46,495 nucleotides of DNA from NCBI RefSeq assembly GCF_029893085.1, contig NZ_JARXWI010000021.1, forward strand, positions 1-46,495. Direction: 5' to 3'. The notes below the pieces were generated by a model that did no database searches, was not told the origin of the DNA, and worked only from the letters and a program-made list of their open reading frames with translations. Position 1 is the stretch's first letter. The number at the start of each line of letters is the position of its first letter. Of the stretch, positions 16,927 to 26,431 are shown one piece after another. A program made the translations under genes and the position numbers. This DNA is from Parabacteroides sp. PFB2-10 (lineage in GTDB: Bacteria > Bacteroidota > Bacteroidia > Bacteroidales > Tannerellaceae).

Positions 16927-19629
16927 ATGAAACAATCCCTATTTCTATCGTGGGCGCTCGCCCTGGTGACACTGTGTGCATTTACACAATGTAGTTCTAC
17001 ACAAAGCGATGCCGGTGGAAACATGGCCGTAATGGCTACCGCTACCATCTCCCGGCCGGATCTGACGGCAAACGGACAACTTATCGCCTCTTTAAACGAT
17101 GGTATAACAAACATCGAAACTGGCCCAACAAGAATGCGACAGGGGCAGACGACACCTCCATTGCAGGATCAATGGGTTGAGTACGAATGGGCGCAACCTG
17201 TTAAGACAAGCGAAATCGAAGTGTTCTGGTGGAACTGGGAAGGAACGATCACGCTTCCCAAAGCTTATCGGATAAGCTATTGGAACGGAACGGAATTTGT
17301 TCCAGTGAGCAATGCCGAAGGGCTAGGCCTTACGGTTGCGGAATACAACAAAACGACCTTCGACGAAGTGGAAACAACCAAGCTACGCTTGGAAGCCGAT
17401 GCGGCTCAACAGCTACGAGCCTCTCTCCTGGAGTGGAAAGTAATCCAATCGCCGAACTCTCCCAACCTGTCTCCGATTGTAAAAACCAACGGCGACCGTA
17501 CCGTGATGCGGGGTGGAACCACTTATCTGACGGCCAATATAACCTCTGTTTCTCCCGTTGAGAATACGAGTTGGACAAAGGTGTCAGGACCCGGAGCAGT
17601 GACCTTTACGGATAAAGATAAACTGAATGCGACGGCAGTATTCTCCGAAGTAGGTGAGTATGTATTGGCCTTCACTGCTAAAAAAGGGAAAGACAAGGTG
17701 ACAACAAACCTACAGGTGACAGTTTCCGAACCTCCGGCAGAGGGACGTTTGGATGTTGTCTATACCAAAAACTATTCGATCGACAGCCCACTCTGGGACG
17801 ACAGAGCCAAAGCGATGATCGTAAACTGGATACCCTGGTGTATCGATCAGTGTGAGAACTCAAGCCTATCCACCGGCGGATTGGATAACTTTATCGAAGC
17901 AGCCAAGGCGCTTAATGGCAAGCCTTACGCGGCCCATAAAGGCTATGTGTTCGCCAATGCCTGGGTACACCAGACCATCGAATCGATCTGTATTGCCTTG
18001 ATGATCGACCCGAAAGGGGATAAAGAGATTATCGCCGCACAGGAAAAGATGAAAAAGACATTGGAGAAATGGATTCCGATCATTCTAGCGGCACAGGAAC
18101 CCGACGGTTACCTGCAAACGGCCTATACATTGCGCGACCCCGAACGTTGGGAAAAGAGATGGGAAGACCGAAACAGAAGCGCCCACGAAGGGTATGTATC
18201 AGGATACTTCATCGAATCGGCCATCAATCACCATACACTCACCAACGGAACAGACCTGCGCCTCTACAACGCTGCCAAGAAACTGGCCGACTGCTGGGCG
18301 GATAATATCGGCCCCAACCCCGGACAGATCGTATGGTGGGATGAACATCAGGAAATGGAACAGGCCTTGGTGCGCTTCGGTCGCTTTGTGAATGATATGG
18401 AAGGCAACGGAAAGGGCGATCGCTACATTGCATTGGCCAAATTCCTTATGGACAGCCGTATGGGTGGCAACGAATACAGCCAATCACATGTGCCGGTACA
18501 ACAGCAGTACGAAGCGGTGGGACATGCCGTGCGTGCGGTTTATCTCTATTCGGCTATGTCGGATATTGCTGCCGAAACACAGGATCCTGACTATCAGAGT
18601 GCGGTTATGTCGTTGTGGGATAATATGGTGAACAAGAAATATTATGTGACCGGTGGTGTTGGCAGCGGTGAAACCTCTGAAGGTTTCGGCCCGAACTACT
18701 CCCTGCGACATAATGCCTATTGTGAGTCGTGCTCGTCGTGTGCCCTGATTTTCTTCCAGCACAAACTAAATCTGGCCTATCACGATGCGAAATATGCCGA
18801 TTTGTATGAAGAGACCATGTACAACGCCCTGTTAGGCTCGTTGGATATGGAAGCCAAAAAGTTCTATTACCCGAATCCGTTGAACTCCGTGACCGAAAGA
18901 ACCCCATGGCATGGTTGTCCCTGTTGCGTGGGCAATATTCCCCGGACGCTGTTGATGATCCCGACATGGACTTATGTCACTTCGGAGAAAGGCCTCTACG
19001 TGAATCTGTTTGTTGGCAGTACGATCAACGTGGAAAGAGTGGTCGGAACGGATGTGGAAATGGTTCAGAAAACAGACTATCCCTGGGATGGAAAGGTATC
19101 TATCACCGTGAATCCGAAAGAAGAGAAAGAATTCACCCTCTTCGTACGCGTTCCGGATCGCAAGACCAGCGAACTGTATGACTCAGAACCGGCTCTCAGC
19201 GGCCTGTTATCCTTGTCTGTCAATGGCAAAGCGGTGACTCCTACTATCAATAAGGGCTATGCGGAAATCACAAAGAAGTGGAATAAAGGCGATAAAGTAG
19301 AGTTTGTTTTACCCATGGAAGTACAGAAGATCACGGCAGACGAAAAGATCGAAGCCACAAAAGGCCAGGTGGCCTTGCGCTACGGCCCGATGATCTATAA
19401 CTTCGAAGAGGTAGACAATGGTGCCCACATCAACGAGGGACATCTCGGTACAGGCGTCCTGAAAGCGGAATGGGATCCGAATTTCTATAACGGCATGATG
19501 CTTATCAAAGGTACTTGGGCAGATGGCAAACCAATGGTTGCTATCCCCAACTTCGCTCGTATGAACAGGAATGAGCCGCGTGATCCGCAGATCCGCACCT
19601 CCAGATCCAATGTGTGGGTGAAGCAATAA
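16927..19629 (+). CDS. GH127/GH146-type (DUF1680) glycosidase lipoprotein, probable beta-L-arabinofuranosidase
   Basis: A 900-residue lipoprotein (C22 in AFTQCSS) probably held in the outer membrane or facing the periplasm. Residues about 35-170 resemble a discoidin-type carbohydrate-binding module, and about 185-268 an Ig/PKD-like domain. The catalytic (alpha/alpha)6 barrel starts near 275. The zinc-thiolate signature of GH127 is present: E585 in GETSEGF as acid/base candidate, E600-S-C602 in YCESCSS, and C666-C667 in HGCPCCVGNIPR, where the paired cysteines include the unusual cysteine nucleophile of the family. The expected substrate is a beta-linked L-arabinofuranose; activities vary in the DUF1680 group, so the family is surer than the activity. 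It has its own promoter and terminator and is probably a single-gene unit. Confidence 0.85.
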   Translation: MKQSLFLSWALALVTLCAFTQCSSTQSDAGGNMAVMATATISRPDLTANGQLIASLNDGITNIETGPTRMRQGQTTPPLQDQWVEYEWAQPVKTSEIEVFWWNWEGTITLPKAYRISYWNGTEFVPVSNAEGLGLTVAEYNKTTFDEVETTKLRLEADAAQQLRASLLEWKVIQSPNSPNLSPIVKTNGDRTVMRGGTTYLTANITSVSPVENTSWTKVSGPGAVTFTDKDKLNATAVFSEVGEYVLAFTAKKGKDKVTTNLQVTVSEPPAEGRLDVVYTKNYSIDSPLWDDRAKAMIVNWIPWCIDQCENSSLSTGGLDNFIEAAKALNGKPYAAHKGYVFANAWVHQTIESICIALMIDPKGDKEIIAAQEKMKKTLEKWIPIILAAQEPDGYLQTAYTLRDPERWEKRWEDRNRSAHEGYVSGYFIESAINHHTLTNGTDLRLYNAAKKLADCWADNIGPNPGQIVWWDEHQEMEQALVRFGRFVNDMEGNGKGDRYIALAKFLMDSRMGGNEYSQSHVPVQQQYEAVGHAVRAVYLYSAMSDIAAETQDPDYQSAVMSLWDNMVNKKYYVTGGVGSGETSEGFGPNYSLRHNAYCESCSSCALIFFQHKLNLAYHDAKYADLYEETMYNALLGSLDMEAKKFYYPNPLNSVTERTPWHGCPCCVGNIPRTLLMIPTWTYVTSEKGLYVNLFVGSTINVERVVGTDVEMVQKTDYPWDGKVSITVNPKEEKEFTLFVRVPDRKTSELYDSEPALSGLLSLSVNGKAVTPTINKGYAEITKKWNKGDKVEFVLPMEVQKITADEKIEATKGQVALRYGPMIYNFEEVDNGAHINEGHLGTGVLKAEWDPNFYNGMMLIKGTWADGKPMVAIPNFARMNRNEPRDPQIRTSRSNVWVKQ

Positions 19630-19655
19630 TCCGTTTCATAACGAACCTATATAAC

Positions 19656-19689
19656 AGAGAGGCTATCCCAAACGTGGGATAGCCTCTCT
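19656..19689 (+). terminator. Rho-independent terminator after the GH127/146-type gene, possibly bidirectional
   Basis: A perfect 15-bp stem (19656-19670 with 19675-19689, AGAGAGGCTATCCCA and its complement) closes on an AACG loop and lies 26 bp after the stop codon. The flanking bases AAC and GTT could lengthen the stem. The T-run is short. The small minus-strand ORF ends just beyond it, so it could serve both directions. Confidence 0.8.
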
Positions 19690-19712
19690 TGTTCGTATAG
19701 CTACTTCCAGCC

Positions 19713-19895
19713 TTAACAATTCTTCTTTATTCTCTTCCGGCTTTCCGGCGGCTTGTTCAATCGCTTCTCCATGTTCCGGGCTCCCTCTTCTTCCGAGAGC
19801 CAATTGTCGCTTTGTTCAATCAGTAAGTCGCAATAACGCTTTGTCTTTTTGGCTAAAGAGATAATATCTTTTTTGTCGGGTTGCTTTGTTACCAT
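19713..19895 (-). CDS. Small basic hypothetical protein (60 residues)
   Basis: A short open frame encoding a highly charged, soluble product (MVTKQPDKKDIISLAKKTKR, then a central DLLIEQSDNWLSEEEGARN and a Lys/Arg-rich tail). I do not recognise a family. In its favour, it fills the only space between two terminated units. A GAACTTTG sequence (one base off TAnnTTTG) lies about 25 bp upstream on the minus strand, and the terminator at 19656-19689 lies just past its stop. Against it are its small size and lack of known relatives. The last codons fall in a 25-bp stretch that recurs at 7772-7796, so the frame may be part of a dispersed repeat. Confidence 0.4.
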   Translation of the reverse strand: MVTKQPDKKDIISLAKKTKRYCDLLIEQSDNWLSEEEGARNMEKRLNKPPESRKRIKKNC

Positions 19896-19956
19896 AATTC
19901 ATTGGTTTTATAAAGACAAAGTTCGATACCGAAAAGAGACGGGTCAATAAGTAAAA

Positions 19957-19988
19957 CTACTCAATCTATCTAAGTAATATTACTCATT
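19957..19988 (+). promoter_or_regulatory. Candidate operator: TACTCAAT/TACTCATT direct repeat upstream of the metal efflux operon
   Basis: TACTCAAT (19958-19965) and TACTCATT (19981-19988) are direct repeats 23 bp apart, the spacing used by LytTR-type response regulators, one of which is encoded downstream at 26428. The element begins 152 bp before the pump gene. The remaining gap holds an inverted GCCCTC/GAGGGC pair (20019-20024, 20060-20065) around TACCGGTA, and a CCTTTAC/GTAAAGG pair just before the start codon. Assignment to the regulator is inference. Confidence 0.35.
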
Positions 19989-20108
19989 TCTATATTAACC
20001 TTCTAATCGGCCACCTCAGCCCTCAATCGGGTCGGTTCGCAGGTATACCGGTACGAATGGAGGGCATTCAGCCCTACCTTTACCAAAAAATTAGTAAAGG
20101 CAATTAGT

Positions 20109-23100
20109 ATGTTTGATAAAATAATACGTTTTTCGGTTAAGCGGAAGCTCTTGATCGGATTTATGACGCTGATACTCCTGGTAGCGGGTATTTATGCCAT
20201 GCTGACCCTTCCTGTAGATGCTGTCCCGGATATTACCAACAACCAGGTGCAAATTGTGACTGTGTCGCCTACGCTTGCCCCGCAGGAGGTGGAGCAATTG
20301 ATTACATTCCCCATCGAGGTGGCGATGAGTAACATTATGAATGTGGTGGAGATACGCTCTGTGTCTCGCTTTGGGCTTTCGCTGGTGACGGTGGTTTTCA
20401 AGGAAAATGTGCCTACGTTGGATGCCCGGCAACTAATCAATGAACAGATTCAAACCGTTTCGGGTGAGATACCCGCGGACCTTGGCGTACCCGAACTCAT
20501 GCCTATCACTACCGGATTGGGCGAGATCTACCAATATGTATTGGAGGTGGCGCCGGGGTATGAAGACCGGTATGACGCTATGGAACTGCGGACGATACAG
20601 GACTGGATTGTCAAACGGCAGCTTTCGGGTATTCCCGGTATTGTGGAGATAAACAGCTTTGGCGGATACCTGAAACAATATGAGGTGGCAGTTGACCCCG
20701 ATGCCCTTTATTCCTTGAATATCACCATCGGTGAAGTGTTCGAAGCCCTGCATAAAAACAACCAGAACACCGGTGGAAGTTATATCGAAAAAGAGGGCAA
20801 AGCCTATTATATACGTTCCGAAGGGATGATAAAAAGCCTGGCGGATATAGAACAGGTCGTTATCACCAACCGCGGCGGCATCCCTATTCATATCGATGAT
20901 ATCGGCGTTGTGCGTTACGGTTCTCCCAAACGTTTCGGGGCGATGACAAAAGATGGGCAGGGCGAATGTGTGGGCGGCATTGCGATGATGCTGAAAGGTG
21001 CCAATGCCAATGTGGTGACTGCCGAACTGGAGAAAAGGGTGGAGCTTGTGCAGAAAATGCTTCCAGAAGGGGTGAGTATAGAGCCTTACCTGAACCGTTC
21101 CGAATTGGTCGACCGCAATATATCTACCGTGATCCGCAACCTGGTGGAGGGTGCCTTGATTGTTTTTCTGGTGTTGATTATCTTCCTTGGCAATCTCAGG
21201 GCGGGGTTGATCGTAGCCTCCGTCATTCCATTGTCGATGTTGTTTGGTTTTATTATGATGCGTCTGTTTGGCGTATCGGCCAACCTAATGAGTTTGGGGG
21301 CGATCGACTTCGGCATTGTGGTCGACGGCTCCATTGTGATTGTCGAGGGCATACTGGCTCACCTCTACACCAAGCAATTCTACGGGCAAAAACTGTCGCC
21401 CCAATCCATGGATAATGAAATTGTGAACGGTACGAAAGGGGTGGTACATTCCGCTACTTTTGCTGTGTTGATTATCCTGTTGGTGTTCTTCCCGATCCTG
21501 ATGTTGCAAGGCATCGAGGGGAAATACTTCACCCCGATGGCGCAGACATTGGTGTTCTGTATTATCGGTGCGTTGATCTTGTCGCTCACCTATGTGCCAA
21601 TGATGGCATCTCTCTTCCTGAAGAAAACGATCAAGCAAACACGTACCTTCGCCGATCGCTTTTTCGACGGGTTGAACAAACTATATCGCAGGCTGTTGCA
21701 ACAATGTCTGCGTTTCAGCCTGACCACGCTGGCTATCGCCTTCCTGGCATTGGGTGGCAGTATATTACTATTCACCAAACTGGGAGCCGAATTTATCCCG
21801 ACCCTCGACGAAGGCGACTTTGCCATGCAGATGACACTGCCTGCCGGTAGTTCGCTCACCCGAAGTATTGAAGCATCGGATCAGGCAGAAAAGATATTGA
21901 TGGATCAGTTTCCTGAAATCAAACATGTGGTAGCAAAGATCGGTACGGCGGAGGTGCCTACCGACCCGATGGCGATCGAAGATGCAGACATTATGATTGT
22001 GATGAAGCCTTTTAAGGAATGGACAAGTGCCGATTCGCGTGCTGAGATGGTGGAGAAGATGAAAGCGGCATTGGATACAATTGCGGATGTCGAGTTCAAC
22101 TTCAGCCAACCCATTCAGCTTCGTTTCAATGAATTGATGACCGGTGCCAAAGCAGATATCGCTATCAAATTGTATGGCGAAGATATGGAAGAGCTTTACG
22201 CTAAAGCCCGCGAAGCATCCCAATATATCAAACAGGTGCCGGGCGCCGACGATGTATTGGTGGAACAGACCATGGGCTTGCCGCAATTGGTGGTAAACTA
22301 CGACCGAAGCAAGTTGGCGCGCTACGGTGTGGATGTGGAAGAACTCAATAACATTATCCGCACGGCTTATGCCGGAGAGGTTGCCGGAACCGTTTTCGAA
22401 AACGAACGCCGCTTTGACCTTGTTGTGCGCCTCGACCACGAGAAGGTGGAGGATTTCAACCTCAATAAATTCTTTGTCCGCACAGCCGATGGTATACAAA
22501 TCCCCGTGACCGAACTGGCAGAAGTGGAGCTTATCAGCGGTCCTCTGCAAATAAACCGCGATGCCACCAAACGGCGTATCGTGATTGGCGTGAATGTGCG
22601 CGATGCCGATATTCAACAAGTGGTAGGAAAGATACAAACCGTATTGGATGAAAACATTAAACTACAACCCGGCTACTATTTCGAGTATGGCGGACAGTTT
22701 GAGAATCTGCAAAATGCAATCGACACTCTGTTGGTTGTTATTCCAATCGCCTTGTTGCTTATCCTGTTGTTATTGTTCTTTGCCTTCCGCAGCCTCACCA
22801 ATACGTTGGTGGTATTCAGCACCGTGCCCCTGTCGATGATAGGCGGTGTATTGGCCCTTTGGATCAGAGGATTGCCTTTCAGTATCTCGGCGGGCGTAGG
22901 GTTTATTGCACTGTTTGGCGTCTCAGTGCTCAACGGTATCCTTATGTTGAACCATTTCAAGGCATTATCGAAAGGAACTACTTATAAAATGGCAACAGAT
23001 AAAATCATAAAGAAAGGAACTCCGCACCTATTGCGCCCCGTATTCCTGACAGGCCTGGTTGCTTCGCTCGGTTTTGTACCGATGGCGATAGCCACTTCGG

Positions 23101-24431
23101 CAGGGGCTGAGGTACAGCGTCCATTGGCAACGGTTGTTATCGGCGGATTATTGGTGTCGACATTCCTTACGCTTATTATCATTCCGGTGTTTTACCGGCT
23201 TATCGGCGTGTTCAATGTATGCATGCGTAAATGGAAGAAAAGAAAGACTCTGCTCGTTGCGGGTCTGATTATTTTCCTGTTGATGCTGTCCGGAGGCGTA
23301 CAGGCACAACAGACTGTCACGCTGGAGGAGGTGATCAGTATGGCAAAACAAAACAATCCCCGCTTGAAAGCGGCGGCGATGGATATTGAACGCAACAAAG
23401 CGGCTCGGGGCGAGTCTTGGGATTTGGGGGTTACCTCGTTCGACTACTCCTGGGGACAGCTCAACGGTACCAACCGCAACGACCGCGAACTGGGCATCTC
23501 GCAATCGATCGGTTCGCTTGTCACTCCTTTCTATAAGAACTCGCTTGTAAAACATCAGGTAAACAGCGCTACTTTCTATCGCAATATGGTAGAGAAAGAG
23601 GTGACAGCCGAAGCGAAACGCGCTTGGGCATACTACCAGTATGCCTACCACAAAAAGCAAATGTTGGGCGAACAAAACCAATTGGCGGAACTTCTTCTGC
23701 GCACCGGCGACCTGCGCTATCAGCAAGGGGAGATCACCTTGTTGGAAAAGAATATGACTGCGGCACAGGCTGCCTCGATGAAGAACAAGGTTTTCCAGGC
23801 GGAAGAAGAGTGTAAGGTCGCTGCTGCCCGTTTGCAATGGGTTTGTTTTTCCGATGTTCCGGTTGTTCCGACTGATACCTTATTACATAAATATGAGGCG
23901 GATATCATGCAGGCGGAGCTTTCTTATGATCATCTCTCTTACTTCAACAGTAAACAATCCGAATCCGCAGCGCAGGTCCGTGTCGAAAGGAGTCGCTACT
24001 TCCCCGAGTTTTCGGTGGGTTACCAGCGACAAAATATCCTGCCCGATAAAGGATTACACTCCTGGACGGTGGGTGTATCTCTTCCGCTTGTGTTCAACGC
24101 GCAGTCGAGCCGGGTGAAACAGGCCAAACTCGATGCCCGTATCGCTGGGTATGAAGCGGAGGATAATGTGCGTCAATTGAATAATAAAGTATATGAACTA
24201 AAAGCGGAATTGCGTAAGTACGACGAGAGCATCCGTTTCTTCGAAACCTCCGCCCTGCCCGAAGCAGAGGCTATGATACGCGCTGCCGAACTGCAACTGA
24301 AACATAGTGAGACGGATATCAGCGATTTTATACAGAGCATGAACAGTGCTTTGGAGATAAAGCAGTCGTATATAGAGATGATTTATCAATACAATGTATC
24401 AGCGTTGGAATATGAATTATATAATAATTAA
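20109..24431 (+). CDS. CusA/CzcA heavy-metal RND efflux pump fused to a TolC/CusC-like outer-membrane factor
   Basis: A 1440-residue fusion. Residues 1 to about 1040 are a full RND pump of the heavy-metal type: DAVPDITNNQVQI near the N terminus, 12 membrane segments, and the transmembrane aspartates D400 and D406 in GAIDFGIVVDGSIVIVEG, of which D406 fits the proton-relay aspartate of the family. A basic, hydrophobic stretch (about 1040-1066, KKRKTLLVAGLIIFLLML ending GGVQAQQ) then looks like a complete signal peptide with a signal peptidase I-like site. Residues 1068-1440 are an outer-membrane factor (TVTLEEVISMAKQNNPRLKA; long coiled-coil helices). The pump should export a metal cation, copper/silver or zinc/cobalt type, from the periplasm. 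The ion cannot be told. The adaptor gene follows 11 bp downstream. Confidence 0.93.
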   Translation: MFDKIIRFSVKRKLLIGFMTLILLVAGIYAMLTLPVDAVPDITNNQVQIVTVSPTLAPQEVEQLITFPIEVAMSNIMNVVEIRSVSRFGLSLVTVVFKENVPTLDARQLINEQIQTVSGEIPADLGVPELMPITTGLGEIYQYVLEVAPGYEDRYDAMELRTIQDWIVKRQLSGIPGIVEINSFGGYLKQYEVAVDPDALYSLNITIGEVFEALHKNNQNTGGSYIEKEGKAYYIRSEGMIKSLADIEQVVITNRGGIPIHIDDIGVVRYGSPKRFGAMTKDGQGECVGGIAMMLKGANANVVTAELEKRVELVQKMLPEGVSIEPYLNRSELVDRNISTVIRNLVEGALIVFLVLIIFLGNLRAGLIVASVIPLSMLFGFIMMRLFGVSANLMSLGAIDFGIVVDGSIVIVEGILAHLYTKQFYGQKLSPQSMDNEIVNGTKGVVHSATFAVLIILLVFFPILMLQGIEGKYFTPMAQTLVFCIIGALILSLTYVPMMASLFLKKTIKQTRTFADRFFDGLNKLYRRLLQQCLRFSLTTLAIAFLALGGSILLFTKLGAEFIPTLDEGDFAMQMTLPAGSSLTRSIEASDQAEKILMDQFPEIKHVVAKIGTAEVPTDPMAIEDADIMIVMKPFKEWTSADSRAEMVEKMKAALDTIADVEFNFSQPIQLRFNELMTGAKADIAIKLYGEDMEELYAKAREASQYIKQVPGADDVLVEQTMGLPQLVVNYDRSKLARYGVDVEELNNIIRTAYAGEVAGTVFENERRFDLVVRLDHEKVEDFNLNKFFVRTADGIQIPVTELAEVELISGPLQINRDATKRRIVIGVNVRDADIQQVVGKIQTVLDENIKLQPGYYFEYGGQFENLQNAIDTLLVVIPIALLLILLLLFFAFRSLTNTLVVFSTVPLSMIGGVLALWIRGLPFSISAGVGFIALFGVSVLNGILMLNHFKALSKGTTYKMATDKIIKKGTPHLLRPVFLTGLVASLGFVPMAIATSAGAEVQRPLATVVIGGLLVSTFLTLIIIPVFYRLIGVFNVCMRKWKKRKTLLVAGLIIFLLMLSGGVQAQQTVTLEEVISMAKQNNPRLKAAAMDIERNKAARGESWDLGVTSFDYSWGQLNGTNRNDRELGISQSIGSLVTPFYKNSLVKHQVNSATFYRNMVEKEVTAEAKRAWAYYQYAYHKKQMLGEQNQLAELLLRTGDLRYQQGEITLLEKNMTAAQAASMKNKVFQAEEECKVAAARLQWVCFSDVPVVPTDTLLHKYEADIMQAELSYDHLSYFNSKQSESAAQVRVERSRYFPEFSVGYQRQNILPDKGLHSWTVGVSLPLVFNAQSSRVKQAKLDARIAGYEAEDNVRQLNNKVYELKAELRKYDESIRFFETSALPEAEAMIRAAELQLKHSETDISDFIQSMNSALEIKQSYIEMIYQYNVSALEYELYNN

Positions 24432-24442
24432 TTGAATAAGTG

Positions 24443-25348
24443 ATGAAAACGATTTATATACCTGTAGTAGCTACCCTGTTGTTGACCGTGGGATGCAGTA
24501 GTGGCGGAAATAAAAAAGCCGAAGAGGTAAATGAAGTAAGAGCGGAAGTCATTTCGATTGAACCCGAAGTGAACGATGAAGTGATAACAGACGCTGCCAC
24601 ATCCGCCACATCATTGGCGAAAGATGTTACATTCAACGGCACCTTTGTACTTTCGCCACAACGACATGCCTCCGTGACCCTGTCGATCGATGGCATAGTA
24701 AAGAACATCTCCCTGTTGCCCGGCCAATATGTACGCAAAGGCGAATTGTTGGCAACGCTTGAAAACCCGGAATTTATCAATTTGCAGCATAACTATCTCG
24801 ATGCGGCCGCCCAATGCGACTATCTGGAGGCGGAATACAAACGACAGGAGCTGCTCTCCCGCGAAGCGGCCGCCTCACAAAAGAAATTCCAGCAAAGCAA
24901 AGCCGATTACCTGTCGATGAAAAGCCGGAAAGAGGCAGCAGCGGCACAATTGAGTATATTTGGTGTATCGACGCAGGCGTTGCAGACAAACGGCATATCG
25001 CCTCTACTTGAAGTATATGCGCCCATAAGCGGTTATATCTCCAATCTGCAGATGAATCTCGGGAGACATATCTCGGCGGGAGAACCACTCTGTGAGATCA
25101 TCGACAAGAACAATACGTTGATCAAACTGATGGCCTATGAAAAAGACCTGGGGAAAATAAAGATAGGGCATCGCATTGAGTTCCGGGTGAACGGTATGGG
25201 CGATGAGATGTTTGAAGGTGAGATTATCTCTGTCGGACAGGCTGTCGATAACGTCAACCGCTCACTTGAGGTGTATGCCAAGGTGATGGAAAACAACGAA
25301 TTGTTTCGTCCGGGTATGTACATTAACGCAAGGATTGTGCAAAAATAA
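24443..25348 (+). CDS. CusB/CzcB-like membrane-fusion (adaptor) lipoprotein
   Basis: Periplasmic adaptor linking the inner-membrane pump to its outer-membrane factor. The ATG at 24443 gives 301 residues; a GTG one codon upstream is possible but unneeded. A lipobox places the lipidated residue at C18 (LLTVGCSSGG). The order is that of the family: barrel and lipoyl halves (VKNISLLPGQYVRKGELLATLENPEF; split here as VKNISLLPGQ, YVRKGELLAT), a helical hairpin (about 115-170) and the returning lipoyl half (LLEVYAPISGYISNLQMNLG). The end, RSLEVYAKVMENNELFRPGM, is the conserved adaptor signature. No added metal-binding C-terminal domain is seen. It is 11 bp after the pump gene and co-transcribed with it. 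Confidence 0.92.
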   Translation: MKTIYIPVVATLLLTVGCSSGGNKKAEEVNEVRAEVISIEPEVNDEVITDAATSATSLAKDVTFNGTFVLSPQRHASVTLSIDGIVKNISLLPGQYVRKGELLATLENPEFINLQHNYLDAAAQCDYLEAEYKRQELLSREAAASQKKFQQSKADYLSMKSRKEAAAAQLSIFGVSTQALQTNGISPLLEVYAPISGYISNLQMNLGRHISAGEPLCEIIDKNNTLIKLMAYEKDLGKIKIGHRIEFRVNGMGDEMFEGEIISVGQAVDNVNRSLEVYAKVMENNELFRPGMYINARIVQK

Positions 25349-25363
25349 CTACTTTTGTCTCTC

Positions 25364-26431
25364 ATGGTCGATGCCGGAAAGAAATACGGAAGTAAATACA
25401 GGTTGTCGCTGGTTGTTATATCGGTGGCGGTGAGCTTCCTGATTCATATTCCTGAGATCATCAATTTGTTGGGGGATCTCGAATACCATAATGTTTTTCC
25501 AGGCATTCAAACACTGGAAGTGATCAATGAAATATTCTTTTCTTTCATGGCGCTTCTTTTTCTGTTCTGGTTGACTACGGTTGTTTTCCGGTTCAACGAA
25601 ACAACGGCAAAGATCAGTTGGCAAAAGCTCGTACTTTCCTTTCTACTCTGTTGGCTGGCGAGCACGATATTGAGCAATCTATTCTATCATTTGCATGAAT
25701 CGTTTGATATACTGGCGGTGCAATCTACCGCGCACCACTATCTGCATCCTATCCGCGATTTTATTATTTCGGGCGTAGTGACCGGTAGCTGTTATATCAT
25801 TTATATCACCCGCCGGCAACAAAAAATCCTGTTGGAAAATCAGCAACTGAAGCTCGAAAATATCCTAAGCCAGTATGAATCGCTCAAAAGCCAGTTAAAT
25901 CCGCACATGCTTTTCAACTCGCTCAATACCCTGAGGTCGCTTATACGCGAGGAGCCCGTGAAGGCACAAAACTATACTCAGGAGTTATCTAATGTACTTC
26001 GGTATATGCTCCAGGAGAACGACTCAAAGCATACCACGCTTGCCCGGGAACTTGAATTTACCGAAGGCTACACCTTCCTATTGGAGATGCGTTATGAAGA
26101 CAACCTTGTCTTTGAAATAGAGACCGATAAACATTTTAACAGCTACCTGCTTCCACCAATGTCGTTGCAGGTATTGATAGAAAATGCCGTCAAGCATAAT
26201 GAGATCAGTAATCGCCATCCGCTGAAAGTCAATATATACACTACCGACGATGGCCTGTTATATGTCTGCAATCTCAGACAACCCAAGCTGACCGATAGTT
26301 CGGGCACGGGCATCGGATTAGATAACCTGGTGAAGCGTTACCGCCTGCTTTTTGATAAAGAGATAACGATTGATATGAGTGAAAACAAGTTTTGCGTCAG
26401 CATTCCTTTAATACATCCGGGAAACCTATGA
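25364..26431 (+). CDS. LytS-type sensor histidine kinase (His_kinase family) with membrane N terminus
   Basis: A 355-residue kinase starting at the ATG at 25364; an upstream TTG (25355) is less likely. The first 150 residues hold about four membrane segments (LSLVVISVAVSFLIH; FFSFMALLFLFWLTTVV; LVLSFLLCWLASTILSNLF; FIISGVVTGSCYIIY). A coiled coil (QQKILLENQQLKLENI) leads to the phosphorylation site LKSQLNPHMLFNSLNTL with H181. The ATPase lobe is shown by PPMSLQVLIENAVKHN and GTGIGLDNLVKRY. It overlaps the response regulator by 4 bp and lies 15 bp after the adaptor gene. Co-transcription with the efflux genes suggests control of, or by, that operon; the signal is unknown. Confidence 0.93.
   Translation: MVDAGKKYGSKYRLSLVVISVAVSFLIHIPEIINLLGDLEYHNVFPGIQTLEVINEIFFSFMALLFLFWLTTVVFRFNETTAKISWQKLVLSFLLCWLASTILSNLFYHLHESFDILAVQSTAHHYLHPIRDFIISGVVTGSCYIIYITRRQQKILLENQQLKLENILSQYESLKSQLNPHMLFNSLNTLRSLIREEPVKAQNYTQELSNVLRYMLQENDSKHTTLARELEFTEGYTFLLEMRYEDNLVFEIETDKHFNSYLLPPMSLQVLIENAVKHNEISNRHPLKVNIYTTDDGLLYVCNLRQPKLTDSSGTGIGLDNLVKRYRLLFDKEITIDMSENKFCVSIPLIHPGNL

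Noticed and set aside
21768-22637. 289-residue open frame on the minus strand inside the metal pump gene
   Set aside because: Antisense shadow of the RND coding frame, with a composition unlike a folded protein and no motif.
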